The notes under the pieces were generated by a model. The model saw only the letters and a list, made by a program, of their open reading frames with translations. It had not been told where the DNA came from and made no database searches. Source: Alphaproteobacteria bacterium (lineage in GTDB: Bacteria > Pseudomonadota > Alphaproteobacteria > UBA828). Taken from it: 16,542 bases of DNA. The DNA lies in assembly GCA_030604165.1 (NCBI GenBank), contig JAUVWK010000020.1:1-16542 (forward strand), read 5' to 3'. The stretch's first letter is position 1, and every line of letters starts with the position of its first letter. Below are positions 15,040 through 16,542 of this stretch, in pieces. The position numbers and the translations under genes are program-made.

Positions 15040-15636
15040 ATGTTCACCGGAATCGTTACCGACATGGGTCGTGTGCGCACGGCCGACGCCCGCGGGGCCG
15101 CGGGCGAGCGCCGCCTCGTGATCGAAACGAGCTTCGACACCGCGGCGCTGGCGCTCGGCGCCTCCATCGCCTGCTCCGGTCCGTGCCTGACCGTGGTCGA
15201 GAGCGGCGGCGGCTGGTTTGCCGTCGACGTCTCGGCCGAGACGTTGCGCCACACCACGATCGGCGCCTGGGCGGCGGGGACACGCGTCAATTTGGAACGC
15301 TCGCTGAAGCTCGGCGACGAGCTGGGCGGCCATCTGGTGATGGGCCATGTCGATGGTGTCGCGCGCGTCGCCAAGGTTGCCCGGGAAGGCGAGTCCTTGC
15401 GGCTCGACGTCGCGCCGCCGCTGGCGCTCATGCCGTTGATCGCGCCGAAGGGATCGGTTTGCCTCGATGGCGTGTCGTTGACCGTGAACGAGGTCGGCGC
15501 CGAGGCCCTTGCGGTCAACATCATCCCGCACACCCAGCACGCGACCACGCTCGGCGCGGCCGGGCCCGGGGCGGCGCTGAATCTTGAGATCGACGTTCTC
15601 GCGCGCTACGTTGCCCGCTTACAAGAGGCGAGTTGA
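15040..15636 (+). CDS. ribE: Riboflavin synthase alpha chain
   Basis: 198 residues, standard length, made of two lumazine-binding barrels (about 1-97 and 98-190). The invariant start MFTGIVTDMG confirms the initiation codon although the ribosome site is poor. F2, C49 (SGPCLTVVE) and H103 (MGHVDGVARV) match the active-site Phe2, Cys48 and His102 of the E. coli enzyme. The second barrel has CLDGVSLTVNEVG, and the C-terminal trimerisation helix reads LEIDVLARYVARL. It dismutates two 6,7-dimethyl-8-ribityllumazine molecules to riboflavin. The gene starts 9 nt after ribD and ends 2 nt before ribB, so the three rib genes should be one transcript. No FMN riboswitch can fit between them. Confidence 0.97.
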   Translation: MFTGIVTDMGRVRTADARGAAGERRLVIETSFDTAALALGASIACSGPCLTVVESGGGWFAVDVSAETLRHTTIGAWAAGTRVNLERSLKLGDELGGHLVMGHVDGVARVAKVAREGESLRLDVAPPLALMPLIAPKGSVCLDGVSLTVNEVGAEALAVNIIPHTQHATTLGAAGPGAALNLEIDVLARYVARLQEAS

Positions 15637-15638
15637 GC

Positions 15639-16542
15639 ATGCTAAGGGTGACGCCGACAGATAACCTCTCGACCATCGAGGAGGTTATCGAGGAATTTCG
15701 CAACGGCCGGATGATCGTTCTCGTGGACGACGAGGAGCGCGAGAACGAGGGCGACCTCGTGATCCCGGCCCAGATGGCGACGCCCGAGGCGATCAATTTC
15801 ATGGCGAAATACGGGCGCGGCCTGATTTGTCTGGCGCTGACCGCCGAACGCTGCCGGGGGCTGGGCCTGGAGCTGATGCCCAAGCGCAACGAAACCCGGC
15901 ACGACACCGCGTTCACCGTCTCGATCGAGGCCCGCGAAGGCGTCACCACCGGCATTTCGGCCTCCGACCGCGCCCGCACCATCGCCGTCGCGACCGACCC
16001 CACCAAGGGGCCGGGCGACCTCACCTCGCCGGGCCACGTCTTTCCGCTGATGGCGCGCGACGGCGGCACGCTGGTGCGCTCCGGGCACACCGAGGCGAGT
16101 GTCGATCTGGCGCGGCTCGCGGGCCTCAACCCCTCGGCCGTGATCTGCGAGGTCATGAACGACGACGGCACCATGGCGCGCGTCGCGGATTTGGTGAGCT
16201 TCGCCCAGCGCCATGCCGTCAAGATCGCCTCGATCGCCGATCTCATCGCCTACCGGCTGCGCAACGATACGATCGTGAAGCGGCTGCTCGAGTCGGAAAT
16301 CGAGAGCCGCTTCGGCGGGCACTTCAAGCTGTATCTTTATAGCAACACGGTCGAATATGCCGAGCACATAGCGCTGGTAAAGGGCGACATCACCGCAGAC
16401 GAGCCGGTGCTCGTGCGGGTGCACGACTTCAACCCGCTCGAGGACGTGTTCGGCGGCACCGGCGGCCCCGGCGGCGGCCAGCCGGGCAAGCTGCAGGCCG
16501 CCATGGAGATCATTGCCGAGCACGGCCGGGGTGTGGTGGTGC
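15639..16542 (+). CDS. ribB: 3,4-dihydroxy-2-butanone 4-phosphate synthase with degenerate GTP cyclohydrolase II domain (RibBX-like; C-terminus beyond the window)
   Basis: 301 residues are visible and the frame runs off the right edge. About 8-207 is an intact RibB domain: the acidic metal loop DDEERENEGD (30-39), HDTAFTVSIEA, GISASDRARTI, SPGHVFPL, and RSGHTEASVDLARLAG with H150. It makes the four-carbon unit from ribulose 5-phosphate. From about 222 a GTP cyclohydrolase II-like domain follows, but where active enzymes have the zinc cysteines (pattern ECLTGDVFGSLRCDCG) this protein has DFNPLEDVFGGTGGPGGG. All three cysteines are absent. Similar RibBX proteins occur in alphaproteobacteria, with the second domain thought inactive. 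Thus GTP cyclohydrolase II must be encoded elsewhere. The start follows ribE by 2 nt, with AGAGG about 10 nt upstream. ribH and nusB would be expected next but lie outside the window. Confidence 0.94.
   Translation, partial: MLRVTPTDNLSTIEEVIEEFRNGRMIVLVDDEERENEGDLVIPAQMATPEAINFMAKYGRGLICLALTAERCRGLGLELMPKRNETRHDTAFTVSIEAREGVTTGISASDRARTIAVATDPTKGPGDLTSPGHVFPLMARDGGTLVRSGHTEASVDLARLAGLNPSAVICEVMNDDGTMARVADLVSFAQRHAVKIASIADLIAYRLRNDTIVKRLLESEIESRFGGHFKLYLYSNTVEYAEHIALVKGDITADEPVLVRVHDFNPLEDVFGGTGGPGGGQPGKLQAAMEIIAEHGRGVVV

Noticed and set aside
15631..15641. FMN riboswitch ahead of ribB, as found in some proteobacteria
   Set aside because: Only 2 nt separate ribE from ribB, and no riboswitch-like sequence was seen in the ribD-ribE gap or before rpiB.
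15642..16523. 293-codon minus-strand frame opposite ribB
   Set aside because: It is antisense to an unmistakable RibB coding sequence and shows no family features.

Overview
The window looks like ordinary chromosome from a high-GC alphaproteobacterium. Three things point that way: the gene order rpiB-glyA-nrdR-ribD-ribE-ribB, a Ros/MucR-family regulator, and a RibB whose second domain is a degenerate GTP cyclohydrolase II. A Rhodospirillales-like or uncultured relative is my guess; the exact taxon cannot be read from the sequence. I see no insertion sequence, prophage, CRISPR array, tRNA or rRNA. No stretch longer than 300 bases lacks a gene; the longest gap is 11300-11589.

Layout. (1) 1-2540, minus strand: the N-terminal 846 residues of a large signalling protein (two zinc ribbons, class III adenylate cyclase domain, STAND-type ATPase, TPR-like helices) that runs off the left edge. 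(2) 2649-3725, plus: a lipoprotein with a PDZ domain ahead of an M48 metalloprotease domain. (3) 3751-6932, minus: gcdH-otnK-otnC, joining glutaryl-CoA dehydrogenase to the kinase and decarboxylase of four-carbon acid-sugar catabolism. otnK and otnC overlap by ATGA. (4) 7084-8978, plus: two tandem, clearly paralogous 10-TM EamA/DMT transporters. (5) 9103-9336, plus: a 77-residue conserved-looking small protein. (6) 9393-10607, minus: a secreted LivJ-type substrate-binding protein with no permease or ATPase genes beside it. Its promoter region is AT-rich and repeat-rich. (7) 10844-11299, minus: a MucR/Ros-family regulator lacking two of the usual zinc ligands. (8) 11590 to the right edge, plus: the rpiB-glyA-nrdR-ribD-ribE-ribB run, with gaps of 57 nt or less and one overlap.

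How the genes may work together. The right-hand run combines pentose phosphate interconversion (RpiB, giving the ribulose 5-phosphate used by RibB), one-carbon supply (GlyA), control of ribonucleotide reductase (NrdR) and riboflavin synthesis (RibD, RibE, RibB). The first committed step, GTP cyclohydrolase II, is not supplied here by a domain that looks active. OtnK and OtnC would convert 3-oxo-tetronates to DHAP and CO2; the dehydrogenase and isomerase of that route are not in the window.

I found no clearly new multi-gene system. The best leads are the repeat-structured promoter of the orphan binding protein next to mucR, the altered zinc site of the MucR homologue, the cysteine-less second domain of RibB, the PDZ-M48 lipoprotein, and the small gene at 9103.
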